Shown here in pieces: positions 1 through 8,445 of a DNA stretch of 64,000 nucleotides. A program made the translations under genes and the position numbers. The notes under the pieces are model-generated. The model had not been told where the DNA came from and did not search any database. It saw nothing but the letters and a program-made list of their open reading frames with translations. The DNA is from Rhodocista pekingensis (GTDB lineage Bacteria > Pseudomonadota > Alphaproteobacteria > Azospirillales > Azospirillaceae), in NCBI RefSeq assembly GCF_042665545.1, contig NZ_JBHTCM010000010.1, positions 682,001-746,000 of the forward strand, in the 5' to 3' direction. Positions within the stretch are counted from its first letter, which is position 1. Each line of letters starts with the position of its first letter.

Positions 1-240
1 CCCGCCTATCCGAACGTCATCCTGGTGCCGCTGACGGACGATCCCGGGCTTGCCATCCCCGATCTCTGTGTGGACATTCAGCCCAGTGCGGAGAACGGGT
101 GCAGCAAGCCCTGCTTCGCCCTGGCGCACCATGTCACCACCACCTCGAAGCACCGCATCACGGCCACCGGCTCCCACGTCAGCGCATCCCAGCTTTCGCA
201 GATCCGCCATCGCATCGCCCTGGCGATCGGTCTTGACTGA
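1..240 (+). CDS. PemK/MazF-family toxin, C-terminal part (5' end outside window)
   Basis: The frame is open from the first base and gives 79 residues before TGA, so the start lies upstream of the window. The visible part contains VILVPLTDD, then a P-DLCVDI strand, the NGCSKPC turn, a VTTTSKHRI strand and a C-terminal helix (LSQIRHRIALAIGLD). This order fits the second half of the PemK/MazF barrel, whose members are ribosome-dependent or free mRNA endoribonucleases of type II toxin-antitoxin pairs. The N-terminal catalytic residues and any antitoxin gene cannot be seen. It ends 54 bp before pheT, a position where pheS is usual, so the toxin may be inserted in the pheS-pheT interval. Family call from pattern only. 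Confidence 0.7.
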   Translation, partial: PAYPNVILVPLTDDPGLAIPDLCVDIQPSAENGCSKPCFALAHHVTTTSKHRITATGSHVSASQLSQIRHRIALAIGLD

Positions 241-294
241 CCGACCGGCACCCCGGCCCCCTTCACCGACCCAGATCATACGGACCACCTTCCG

Positions 295-2715
295 ATGAAA
301 TTCTCCCTCTCCTGGCTGAAGGCGCACCTGGACACGGACGCGCCCCTGGACACCATCCTCCAGAAGCTCACCGCCCTCGGCCTGGAGGTGGAGGGGGTGG
401 AGGACCCTGGCCGGGAGCTGGCGGCCTTCCGCATCGCGCATGTCGTCTCGGCCGAGAAGCACCCCAACGCCGACAAGCTGAAGCTCTGCCAGGTGGATGC
501 CGGCACCGGCACACTGATCCAGGTGGTCTGCGGCGCGCCCAACGCGCGCACCGGGATGAAGAGCGTCTTCGCCCTGCCGGGCACGGTGATCCCGGTCACC
601 GGCAAGGCGCTGGAGGTCGGCACCATCCGCGGGGTGGAGAGCCGGGGCATGCTCTGCTCCGAGCGCGAGCTGCTGCTGTCCGACGCGCATGAGGGCATCA
701 TCGACCTGCCGGCGGACGCGCCGGTGGGCGTCGGCTATGCCGACTGGCGCGGGCTGAACGATCCGGTGATCGAGATCGCCCTGACGCCGGACCGGGTGGA
801 CTGCGCCGGTGTCCGCGGCATCGCCCGCGATCTGGCCGCCGCCGGGCTGGGCCGGCTGAAGCCGCTGGCCACCGCCGCGGTGCCCGGCCGCTTCCCCGCC
901 CCCGTCGCCGTCCGGCTGGAGACGCCGGGCTGCCGCCAGTTCGCCGCGCGCCTGATCCGCGGCGTCCGCAACGGCCCCTCCCCGCGCTGGTTGCAGGACC
1001 GGCTGCTGGCCGTGGGCCTGCGCCCGATCTCCGCGCTGGTGGACATCACCAACTTCTTCTCCCTGGACCAGGTGCGCCCGCTGCACGTCTTCGACGCCGC
1101 GAAGCTGTCGGGCGGGCTGGTGGTGCGCCCGACGGCGGAGGGCGACCGCTTCCTGGCCCTGAACGGCAAGGAGTACGTCACGCCCGCCGGGCTGGTCGGC
1201 ATCTATGACGACGGCATCCAGGGCGAGGGCGCCCTGGTCTCGCTGGCCGGCGTCATGGGCGGCGAGACGACGGGCGTCACGGAGGCGACGACCGACGTGC
1301 TGCTGGAGGTCGCGCTGTTCGAGCCGGCCCTGGTCGCCGAGGCCGGCCGCCGCCTGAGCATCGACAGCGACGCCCGCTACCGCTTCGAGCGCGGCGTGGA
1401 CCCGGCCTCGGTGCTGCCGGCGGTGGAGCAGGCCACGGCCATGATCCTGGAGCTGTGCGGCGGCGAGCCGGGCGAGACCTTCCTGGCCGGCGCCGAGCCC
1501 GACTGGCGCCGCACCCTGACCCTGCGCCCGTCGCGCGTGGGCCATCTGGGCGGCGTGGACGTGCCGGAGGAGGAGCAGATCCGCATCCTGGAGGCGCTGG
1601 GCTTCCAGGTCACCCGCGAGGAGGATTTCGGCCCCGCCGGCCGGCTGGTCTGCCAGCCGCCGTCCTGGCGCCTGGACGTCCACGGCGAGGCCGATCTGGT
1701 GGAGGAGGTGCTCCGGGTCCACGGCTTCGAGCACATCCCGGCGACTCCCCTGCCGCGCGAAGCGGGCACGCCGAAGCCGGCGCTGACCGCCGGCCAGCGC
1801 CGCACCGCCAACGCCCGCCGGGCGCTGGCCGGACGCGGCCTGCTGGAGGCGGTGACCTGGAGCTTCGTCTCCCCCGCCCATGCCGGCCTGTTCGGGCAGG
1901 TGCCGGACGAACTGAAGCTGCTGAACCCGATCAGCGCCGATCTCGCCGTGATGCGCCCCTCGGCCCTGATCGGGCTGTTGCAGGCGGCCGGCCGCAACGC
2001 CGCCAAGGGCTTCCCCGACGTCGGCCTGTTCGAGCTGGGTGCCGCCTTCCGCGACGGCAGCGAGAAGGGCCAGGATCTGGTGGCCGCCGGCGTCCGCGCC
2101 GGGGCCGCGGTGCCGCGCAACTGGGCCAAGGGCGAGCGCCCGGTGGATGCCTTCGACGCCAAGGCCGACGCGCTGGCGGCGCTGGAGGCGGTGGGGGCGC
2201 CGGTCGCCAACCTCCAGGTCACGCGCGACGCGCCGGACTGGTACCATCCCGGCCGGTCGGGCTGCCTGCGCCTGGGCGCGGCCGTGCTGGCCCGCTTCGG
2301 CGAGATCCATCCCGCCGTGCTGGAGGCGATGGAGGTGACGGGTCCGGTGGTCGGCTTCGAGGTGTTCCTGGAGGCCGTGCCGCAGCCGAAGAAGAAGGCC
2401 GGCACGGCGAAGCCGCTGCTGGAACTGCCGCCGTTCCAGCCGCTGGAGCGCGACTTCGCCTTCGTCGTCGATCAGGCGGTGGAGGCGGACCGGCTGGTGC
2501 GCGCCGCCAAGGGGGCGGACAAGGCGCTGATCACGCGGGTGCAGGTGTTCGACGTCTACCAGGGCCAGGGCGTGGAGCCCGGGCGCAAGTCCGTCGCCCT
2601 GTCCGTCACGCTGCAGCCGGTGGAGAAGACCCTGACCGACGCCGAGATCGAGGCGGTGGCGGGCAAGGTCGTCGCCGCCGTGACCAAGGCGACCGGGGCC
2701 GCCCTCAGGGGCTGA
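295..2715 (+). CDS. pheT: Phenylalanine--tRNA ligase beta subunit
   Basis: The 806-residue product has the normal length and domain order of bacterial PheT: an N-terminal tRNA-binding OB domain (about 40-150, with the HPNADKLKLCQVD motif), the B3/B4 editing domain (about 210-370), B5 (about 405-480), the catalytic-like core and a C-terminal FDX-ACB anticodon-binding domain (about 710-806). It forms the alpha2-beta2 enzyme with PheS, charging tRNA-Phe and, through B3/B4, hydrolysing misacylated Tyr-tRNA-Phe in the cytoplasm. PheS is not in the window. The ATG start MKFSLSWLKAHL is the standard PheT N-terminus. A long perfect hairpin follows 35 bp after the stop. Confidence 0.98.
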   Translation: MKFSLSWLKAHLDTDAPLDTILQKLTALGLEVEGVEDPGRELAAFRIAHVVSAEKHPNADKLKLCQVDAGTGTLIQVVCGAPNARTGMKSVFALPGTVIPVTGKALEVGTIRGVESRGMLCSERELLLSDAHEGIIDLPADAPVGVGYADWRGLNDPVIEIALTPDRVDCAGVRGIARDLAAAGLGRLKPLATAAVPGRFPAPVAVRLETPGCRQFAARLIRGVRNGPSPRWLQDRLLAVGLRPISALVDITNFFSLDQVRPLHVFDAAKLSGGLVVRPTAEGDRFLALNGKEYVTPAGLVGIYDDGIQGEGALVSLAGVMGGETTGVTEATTDVLLEVALFEPALVAEAGRRLSIDSDARYRFERGVDPASVLPAVEQATAMILELCGGEPGETFLAGAEPDWRRTLTLRPSRVGHLGGVDVPEEEQIRILEALGFQVTREEDFGPAGRLVCQPPSWRLDVHGEADLVEEVLRVHGFEHIPATPLPREAGTPKPALTAGQRRTANARRALAGRGLLEAVTWSFVSPAHAGLFGQVPDELKLLNPISADLAVMRPSALIGLLQAAGRNAAKGFPDVGLFELGAAFRDGSEKGQDLVAAGVRAGAAVPRNWAKGERPVDAFDAKADALAALEAVGAPVANLQVTRDAPDWYHPGRSGCLRLGAAVLARFGEIHPAVLEAMEVTGPVVGFEVFLEAVPQPKKKAGTAKPLLELPPFQPLERDFAFVVDQAVEADRLVRAAKGADKALITRVQVFDVYQGQGVEPGRKSVALSVTLQPVEKTLTDAEIEAVAGKVVAAVTKATGAALRG

Positions 2716-2750
2716 GGGCCGCCACGCCCCCCGCTCCGTCCGGGGGGCTG

Positions 2751-2780
2751 CCGCAGCCGGCGGGCGACCGCCGGCTGCGG
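2751..2780. terminator. Perfect GC hairpin after pheT
   Basis: A 13-bp perfect inverted repeat (2751-2763 with 2768-2780) encloses a GCGA tetraloop 35 bp after the pheT stop. There is no T tract behind it, so it could be a weak or factor-assisted terminator or an RNA 3' stabiliser. Confidence 0.45.
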
Positions 2781-2918
2781 ACTACCCCCTCTGCGCTGTC
2801 CGCCCGGCGGTGGTAACCGGTCCGTCGGCTTGAGGCGATTCGTCCATTCGAAATACTTGATGGACAAGAGGTCCGTCCGGGGAAACCCGGACCGGTCCGA
2901 CCATCAGACAGGGAATGG

Positions 2919-4613
2919 ATGAACGCCATGCGGTTCCGCGATCTGCCTACCGTCCAGAAGCTGCTCGTTCCCCTGGTGCTGATGGGGCTGCTGACGCTTG
3001 CCGTCTCGGCCTACGCCCTGGCGCAGATGCGGACCGTCGGCACCGAGTACCAGGAACTGGTCGACCACGAGGCGGCGGCGATCCAGACGATCCTGCGCGC
3101 CAACCAGATGGCCGAGCAGATCGGCCGCGTCTCCTTCACCCTGGTGGCGGAGTCGGACAGCTTCATCCTGGAGGGGCTGAAGGACGAGATCGACCTGAAG
3201 GCCTCCACCCTGCGCGAGCTGCTGGCCCGGGCCGCCGGGCTGGCGCCGGATTTCGCCGACGATCTGACGCTGGTCGGACGCGACTTCGACGCCATGGAGG
3301 AGACCATCGAGAAGGCCCGGCAGGCGGCCCTGGCCGGCAAGGCCGAGGAGGGCGGGCGCCTGCTGGTGGACTTCGTCGATCCCCGCCTGACCGACGGGCT
3401 GGACCGGCTGGAAGGCGTCACCAAGGAGCTGGACGCGCGGCTGGAGGCGGGAACGGCCGCGGCGGCCCGGCGCTACGACCGGGCCCTTCTCGTGACCCTG
3501 GCGGCCGGGCTGGCCGGCACCGTCCTGTTCATGGCGCTGGCCGTCTGGATGGCGGTGGCGAACGTCTCCCGCCCGTTGCAGCGGATCGTCGCCACCATGA
3601 CCCGGCTGGCCGGCGGCGACCTGTCCGTGCGGGTCGACGGCGACGACCGCCGCGACGAGATCGGCGCCACCGCCAAGGCCGTGCGGGTGTTCCAGAAGTC
3701 CATGCTGGACGCGGCCCGCCTGCGCGAGGAGCAGACCGCGCTGGAGGCCCGGACCGAGGCCGAGAAGCGCAGCGCCCGCGGCCGGCTGGCCGACGAGTTC
3801 GAGGGCGCCATGCAGGCGGTGGTGGAGGGCATCGCCGGGTCCGCCCGGCACCTGCGCGAGACGGCGGAAGGGCTGTCCGCCGTGGCGGCGGAGACCAACG
3901 ACCAGACCGCGGCCGTGGCCGGCGCCGCGGAACTGGCCGCCGGCAACGTCAACACCGTGGCGGCCGCCGCGGAGGAACTGTCCAGCTCGATCCGGGAGAT
4001 CTCCCGGCGCGTGGCGGAAAGCGCCGCCATCGCGGATTCGGCCGTGTCGGAGGCGGAACGCTCCAACGCCACCGTCGCCGGGCTGGTGGACGCCTCCCGC
4101 CGGATCGGCGAGGTGGTGAAGCTGATCAACGACATCGCCAGCCAGACCAACCTGTTGGCCCTGAACGCGACGATCGAGGCCGCCCGCGCCGGGGAGGCCG
4201 GTAAAGGCTTCGCTGTGGTCGCCGGGGAGGTGAAGAACCTCGCCACCCAGACGGCCAAGGCGACGGAGGAGATCGGCAGCCAGATCGCCGACATGCAGGC
4301 CGCCGCCGGCAGCGCCGCGGACGCCATCCGCGGCGTCGGCGGCACCATCGGCCGGATCAGCGAGATCGTCACCACCATCGCCTCGGCGGTCGAGCAGCAG
4401 GGCGCGGCGACGCAGGAGATCGCCAGCAGCGTCGCCCAGGCCGCGGCCGGCACCAGCGATGTCAGCAGCACGATCGGCGACGTGACCCGCGCCGCGGCCC
4501 GCACCGGCACCCTGGCCGGCGACGTTCTGGGGGCCGCGCAGACGCTGGTGGCCGACGCCGAGCGGATGCGCCGCGACGTGTCCGGCTTCGCCTCCCGGGT
4601 GCGGGCCGGCTGA
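2919..4613 (+). CDS. Methyl-accepting chemotaxis protein
   Basis: The 564-residue protein has transmembrane segment 1 at about 14-34, a periplasmic helical sensor region to about 187, transmembrane segment 2 at about 188-212, a HAMP linker (about 213-267) and a cytoplasmic signalling domain (about 300-560). The hairpin tip that contacts CheA/CheW is clear (INDIASQTNLLALNA, then IEAARAGEAGKGFAVVA). No C-terminal CheR-binding pentapeptide is evident. The ligand is not predictable; the small periplasmic region lacks a recognisable Cache or PAS domain and looks like a four-helix bundle. ATG at 2919 follows a short AGGGAA; ATG at 2928 is an alternative. It is monocistronic, with no che genes nearby. 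Confidence 0.95.
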   Translation: MNAMRFRDLPTVQKLLVPLVLMGLLTLAVSAYALAQMRTVGTEYQELVDHEAAAIQTILRANQMAEQIGRVSFTLVAESDSFILEGLKDEIDLKASTLRELLARAAGLAPDFADDLTLVGRDFDAMEETIEKARQAALAGKAEEGGRLLVDFVDPRLTDGLDRLEGVTKELDARLEAGTAAAARRYDRALLVTLAAGLAGTVLFMALAVWMAVANVSRPLQRIVATMTRLAGGDLSVRVDGDDRRDEIGATAKAVRVFQKSMLDAARLREEQTALEARTEAEKRSARGRLADEFEGAMQAVVEGIAGSARHLRETAEGLSAVAAETNDQTAAVAGAAELAAGNVNTVAAAAEELSSSIREISRRVAESAAIADSAVSEAERSNATVAGLVDASRRIGEVVKLINDIASQTNLLALNATIEAARAGEAGKGFAVVAGEVKNLATQTAKATEEIGSQIADMQAAAGSAADAIRGVGGTIGRISEIVTTIASAVEQQGAATQEIASSVAQAAAGTSDVSSTIGDVTRAAARTGTLAGDVLGAAQTLVADAERMRRDVSGFASRVRAG

Positions 4614-4656
4614 ACCGGGGCCGCTCGGGCGAAGGGTACGCCGGAGGGGGTGGCGC

Positions 4657-4685
4657 GACGGGCAGGGGCACCGACCCCGCCCGTC
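4657..4685 (+). terminator. Hairpin after the chemoreceptor gene
   Basis: GACGGGC plus GGGG pair with CCCC plus GCCCGTC, with one bulged A in the left arm and a 6-nt loop, followed by a GTTGTT stretch. The position, 43 bp after the stop, fits a terminator. Confidence 0.45.
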
Positions 4686-4701
4686 CCGTGTTGTTCCCCG
4701 C

Positions 4702-5844
4702 ATGTGGATGTCCAAGACACCGGCGCCCCCCGGCCGGGCCGCCGGGACCCGCCCCGGTCACGCCGTCGCGTCCGGCCCCGGTGCCGTTCCAGGCCGGGGC
4801 TCCTCCTTCCTGCCCTATATCCATACGCTGCGCGGCATCGCCATCCTGTTCATCGTCGCCAGCCACTGCTTCGCCGTGTTCGACTGGAGCGGGGCGCCCT
4901 GGAGCTTCCGCATCCTGGACGTGGTGACGACGAACGGCACGGTGATGTTCGTCTTCATCTCCGGCTTCCTGTTCCAGCATCTGTCGGACCGCTTCAGCGT
5001 CCGCCGCTATCTGGGCGCCAAGCTGCGCTATGTGATCCTGCCCTATCTGGTGGTTTCGCTGCCGGCCCTGGCCTTCCGGATCGGGACCCGGAGCGGCATG
5101 AACGGGCTGCCGGAGGGGATCTACGACTGGAATCCCGTGCTCCAGGTGCTCTGGTTCCTGGGCACCGGGGCGCATCTCGGGCCGCTCTGGTTCATTCCGG
5201 TGATCGCGCTGTTCTATCTGGCCGCCCCGGCCCTGCTCTGGATCGACCGTCGGCCGGCGCTCTACGGGCTGTTGCCGCTTCTGCTGCTGGCAGGCAGCTT
5301 CGTCCACCGGCCGGAATTCAACATGCAGCCGCTGCACGCCTTCCTGCACCTGCTGCCGGTCTATCTGGCGGGGATGGCCTTCAGCCGCTTCCGCGACCCG
5401 GTCCAGGAGCTGCTGGCGCCGCGGCTGGGGTGGCTGCTCGCCCTCTGGCTCGCCCTGGTGGCGGCGCATGTCCTGATCGTGGAGCACACCGGCATCATCT
5501 ATGTGCGGGAAGTCCTGGGGCCGGACAGCCTGGCGGTGGAGTGGACCTATTTCCAGAAGCTGCTGCTGATGGCGCTGCTGATCGTCGGCTTCCGCCGCTA
5601 CGGGAGCCGGGTGCCGCACGGCTGGTTCGATGCCCTGGCGGTCAACAGCTTCGCCGTCTTCTTCATCCACGGCTATCTGACGCTGACGGCCGACCGGCTG
5701 GTGCTGTGGAACGGCATCGTGATCCCCGGCAGCGTGCCGGGCTTTCTGGTCTACGTCTTCCTGGTCACGGGCCTCGGCATCCTGATCGCCCGCGCCGTCC
5801 GGCTGGTGGCGGGCCGGCACAGCCGGCTTCTGGTGGGAAGCTGA
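4702..5844 (+). CDS. Acyltransferase family 3 membrane protein
   Basis: This 380-residue integral membrane protein has about ten hydrophobic segments. The start of the conserved region, LRGIAILFIVASHCF, carries the family's R-G-x-A and catalytic His pattern of the Acyltransferase_3 (NodX/OafA-like) family. Members transfer acyl groups, often acetyl, to sugars of exopolysaccharide, LPS or glucans, or act on lipids. The substrate cannot be told and no polysaccharide genes are adjacent. The first 35 residues are Pro/Gly-rich and there is no clear ribosome-binding site before ATG 4702, so the true start is uncertain. No other in-frame ATG occurs before the first membrane segment except 4708. Confidence 0.88.
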   Translation: MWMSKTPAPPGRAAGTRPGHAVASGPGAVPGRGSSFLPYIHTLRGIAILFIVASHCFAVFDWSGAPWSFRILDVVTTNGTVMFVFISGFLFQHLSDRFSVRRYLGAKLRYVILPYLVVSLPALAFRIGTRSGMNGLPEGIYDWNPVLQVLWFLGTGAHLGPLWFIPVIALFYLAAPALLWIDRRPALYGLLPLLLLAGSFVHRPEFNMQPLHAFLHLLPVYLAGMAFSRFRDPVQELLAPRLGWLLALWLALVAAHVLIVEHTGIIYVREVLGPDSLAVEWTYFQKLLLMALLIVGFRRYGSRVPHGWFDALAVNSFAVFFIHGYLTLTADRLVLWNGIVIPGSVPGFLVYVFLVTGLGILIARAVRLVAGRHSRLLVGS

Positions 5845-5933
5845 ACCGCGCCGGAAGCGGGCCGCTGCACTGTCGCCGGGCCTGCACCGGCATGGTAAGA
5901 GAAAGCCCCTTCGTCAGCCCGGACCCCTCCTTC

Positions 5934-6620
5934 ATGCTTGCGGAATTGACTGCCCTCGCGCAGGTCCTGTTCATCGACATCGTGCTGGCCGGCGACAACG
6001 CCATCGTCGTCGGCATGGCGGCGGCCGGGGTCGCCAAGTCGGAGCGGCGCACGGTCATCTTCTGGGGCATCGCCGCCGCCGCCGTGCTGCGCATCCTGTT
6101 CGCGCTGCTGACCACCCATCTGCTCGCCATCATCGGGCTGACGCTGGCCGGCGGCATCCTGCTGCTCTGGGTCTGCTGGAAGCTGTGGCGCGAGATCGTC
6201 AGCCAGCGGGAGGAGCGGACCGGGGCCGCGGTCGTGGCCGAGGCGGAGGACGAGAGCACCAGCAATCCCCTGGCCGAGGCGCTGCCGGAGCACGCCACCA
6301 AGTCCCGCGGCGTCGCCATCCGGCAGATCGTCCTGGCCGACGTCTCCATGTCGCTGGACAACGTGCTGGCGGTGGCCGGTGCGGCGCACGACCATGAATG
6401 GGTGCTGGTGGTCGGGCTGGCCATGTCGGTGGTGCTGATGGGCGTGGCGGCGACCCTGATCGCCCGCCTGCTGGAGCGCCATCACTGGATCGCCTATATC
6501 GGCCTTGCCGTGATCCTCTACGTCGCCGTGTCCATGATCTGGCTCGGCAGCTTCGAGGTGCTGGACGCCGTCGGCATGACCCACCACGGGGTGGAGGGCG
6601 TGGCCCAGCCGGCCCCCTGA
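5934..6620 (+). CDS. TerC-family metal transport protein, YjbE type
   Basis: The 228-residue membrane protein has the two diagnostic acidic membrane motifs of TerC/YjbE proteins: DIVLAGDNAIVVG near the N-terminus and DVSMSLDNVLAVAG in the second half, in an inverted-repeat layout with about seven transmembrane segments. A charged cytoplasmic linker (about 87-125) separates the halves. Relatives export or distribute Mn2+ and supply metal to exoenzymes. ATG 5934 places MLAELTAL directly before the first helix; ATG 5892 in the same frame would add 14 residues, and neither has a strong ribosome-binding site. I looked for a yybP-ykoY manganese riboswitch upstream and saw none. Confidence 0.88.
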   Translation: MLAELTALAQVLFIDIVLAGDNAIVVGMAAAGVAKSERRTVIFWGIAAAAVLRILFALLTTHLLAIIGLTLAGGILLLWVCWKLWREIVSQREERTGAAVVAEAEDESTSNPLAEALPEHATKSRGVAIRQIVLADVSMSLDNVLAVAGAAHDHEWVLVVGLAMSVVLMGVAATLIARLLERHHWIAYIGLAVILYVAVSMIWLGSFEVLDAVGMTHHGVEGVAQPAP

Positions 6621-6643
6621 TGGCGCTTATCTGAGGGCGCCCC

Positions 6644-6681
6644 CTGCGGGCGTCCACTGCGGGCGTCCACCTGCGGGCGCC
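6644..6681. repeat. 13-bp tandem repeat, three copies
   Basis: CTGCGGGCGTCCA occurs twice head to tail, followed by a third diverged copy, in the intergenic space after the TerC-family gene. Confidence 0.8.
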
Positions 6682-6696
6682 TCTCCGGTAGCGCCA

Positions 6697-6723
6697 CGGG
6701 AGACGGGACCGGCCCGTCTCCCG
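6697..6723. terminator. Bidirectional terminator between convergent genes
   Basis: An 11-bp perfect inverted repeat (CGGGAGACGGG with CCCGTCTCCCG, 5-nt loop) lies between the convergent TerC-family and S10 peptidase genes, 9 bp from the latter's stop. Confidence 0.55.
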
Positions 6724-6731
6724 GTCGCGGC

Positions 6732-8273
6732 TCAACCCTTCACGAGAAAGGCCCGGATGGCGGCCAGCAGGGCGTCCAGGTCGGGCTCGTGCAGGTACAT
6801 CATGTGCCCGGCCTCGAAGTAGGCCATCTCCACCCGGTCGGCCAGGATGTCGTGCCGGCCGAGGGTGTATTCGGCGTCGAAGAACGGCGTCACCAGATCA
6901 TAGTAGCCGTTCGCCACCAGCACCCGCAGCCGGCCGTTGCGGCGCAGCGCGTCGGACAGGGCGCGGGCGGTGTTGACGTAGGACGGCTCCCAGCCCTCCC
7001 CATCCGGCGCGGTGCGCCAGTCCCAGGACCGTCCCGCGGCTTCGCTGCCGGTCAGGTAGGGACGGTCCATCTCCACCTTCAGCGTCTCCCCGAAATAGCT
7101 GTTCAGCGCGGCCGTGTAGGCGCTCTCCGTCGCCTCCGAGGCGGCGTCGCCCAGCACCGGCCGGTCGGCCACAAGGTCGGGTTCGGCCAGCGTGTAGCGG
7201 CCGTCGAACTGGCCGAGGGCGAGACCCTTGTCGCGCAGCAGCTCCTTGCGGAAGCGCGGCACCATCACCCGCAGGTCGGAGCGCAGCACGTACTCCTTCG
7301 ACAGGCCGGTGAAGCGGGCCAGCTCCGCCGCCACCGCCTCGCGCTCGGCGGCGGGCAGGCGGCTGCCCTTGAACAGGGCCGGCAGATAGCGGTCCACGGC
7401 GAAGGCCCGCGCCTGGGCCACCCAGGTCTTCAGGTCCGTCCCCTGCCCCGCCCTGCCATGGTAGCGGGCGGCCGCCGCCATCGACGGCAGGTAGGTGACG
7501 AAGCTGGTGATGTTGTCCGGCGTGCTGGTGGAGCCGGCATAGTCCAGCGCCTGGCTGACCAGCACCAGCCCGTTCAGCGCCATGTTCTGCCCGCCTTCGT
7601 TCAGGGCGTCGGCCACGGCGGCGGCGCGGGTGGTGCCGAAGCTCTCGCCGACGATGAACTTGGGCGCGTTCCAGCGCCGGTTCGCCGTGACCCACTGGCG
7701 GATGAAGCGGACGATGCTGTCGCGGTCCTGGTTCAGGCCCCAGAAATCCTTCGTCTGTCCCTTGCCGACGACCCGGCTGTAGCCGGTCCCCACCGGGTCG
7801 ATGAAGACCAGATCGGTCAGGTCCAGCGGCGCCTGGGGATTGTCCACCAGGGCGAAGGGGGCGGCGCCGTCGTCGGCGTCGGCGTCGGACGGGACGGCGA
7901 CCCGCTTCGGTCCCAGCAGCCCCATGTGCAGCCAGATGGAGGCGGAGCCCGGCCCGCCGTTGAAGACGAAGGTGACGGGCCGCTTCGCCGCCTCCACCCC
8001 GTCGCGGACATAGGCGGTGGACCAGATCGCGGCGACCGGCTCGCCCGCGTCGTCGGTCAGCAGCATCTCCCCGGCGGTAACGGTGTAGGGGACGCCCTGC
8101 CCGCCGAAGCGGCCCTGGAAGCGCGCGGTGAAGACCTTGGGCGGGGGCACCGGCTTCTCCGTCGCCGCCGCGGGCGCGCCGCCCGGCGCCGTCTCCTCGG
8201 CCAGCGCGGCGGGTCCCGCCATCGCCGCCGCCATTCCCCCTGCCAGCACCATCGCCAACGCCAGCCGCCGCAT
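6732..8273 (-). CDS. Exported S10-family serine carboxypeptidase
   Basis: The 513-residue precursor begins with a signal peptide (RR, hydrophobic core, cleavage near ALAEE at about 25). It shows the S10 elements: FNGGPGSAS (104-112, oxyanion hole region), the nucleophile Ser211 in VGESFGTTR, Asp459 in GYYDLVTP and His490 in EAGHMMY. S10 enzymes release C-terminal residues from peptides at acidic pH; bacterial members of this type are periplasmic or secreted. The next gene on the same strand, upstream, is another exported peptidase (S46), but a strong terminator separates them, so they are not one operon. Together they suggest peptide scavenging outside the cytoplasm. Confidence 0.93.
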   Translation of the reverse strand: MRRLALAMVLAGGMAAAMAGPAALAEETAPGGAPAAATEKPVPPPKVFTARFQGRFGGQGVPYTVTAGEMLLTDDAGEPVAAIWSTAYVRDGVEAAKRPVTFVFNGGPGSASIWLHMGLLGPKRVAVPSDADADDGAAPFALVDNPQAPLDLTDLVFIDPVGTGYSRVVGKGQTKDFWGLNQDRDSIVRFIRQWVTANRRWNAPKFIVGESFGTTRAAAVADALNEGGQNMALNGLVLVSQALDYAGSTSTPDNITSFVTYLPSMAAAARYHGRAGQGTDLKTWVAQARAFAVDRYLPALFKGSRLPAAEREAVAAELARFTGLSKEYVLRSDLRVMVPRFRKELLRDKGLALGQFDGRYTLAEPDLVADRPVLGDAASEATESAYTAALNSYFGETLKVEMDRPYLTGSEAAGRSWDWRTAPDGEGWEPSYVNTARALSDALRRNGRLRVLVANGYYDLVTPFFDAEYTLGRHDILADRVEMAYFEAGHMMYLHEPDLDALLAAIRAFLVKG

Positions 8274-8379
8274 GCCCTGTCCTTTCCCTGGTCTGCCCCG
8301 CTTCCGGGTCTGCCCCGTTGCGGGGTCGGGATCGACCTTACCCCCACCGGACGGACCTGTCTGCGCCGGCGGGACCCGG

Positions 8380-8415
8380 GCAAAAGCAAAGGGCGGCCCC
8401 GGTGGGGGCCGCCCT
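8380..8415 (-). terminator. Intrinsic terminator of the S46 peptidase gene
   Basis: On the minus strand an 11-bp perfect stem (8405-8415 with 8390-8400, 4-nt loop) is followed by TTTGCTTTTGC, giving a classic stem plus U-rich tail about 30 bp after the stop at 8446. Confidence 0.85.
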
Positions 8416-8445
8416 CGCGTCGGACTTGGGATCAGGGCCGGGCCG

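Noticed and set aside
2919..4613. Chemoreceptor considered as part of a chemotaxis operon
   Set aside because: No cheA, cheW, cheR, cheB or cheY gene lies in the window.
2904..4715. 603-residue minus-strand open frame over the chemoreceptor gene
   Set aside because: Translation is Gly/Ala/Arg/His-rich without motifs; the plus strand encodes a complete chemoreceptor.
5845..5933. yybP-ykoY manganese riboswitch before the TerC-family gene
   Set aside because: I could not find the conserved purine-rich internal loops or paired stems.
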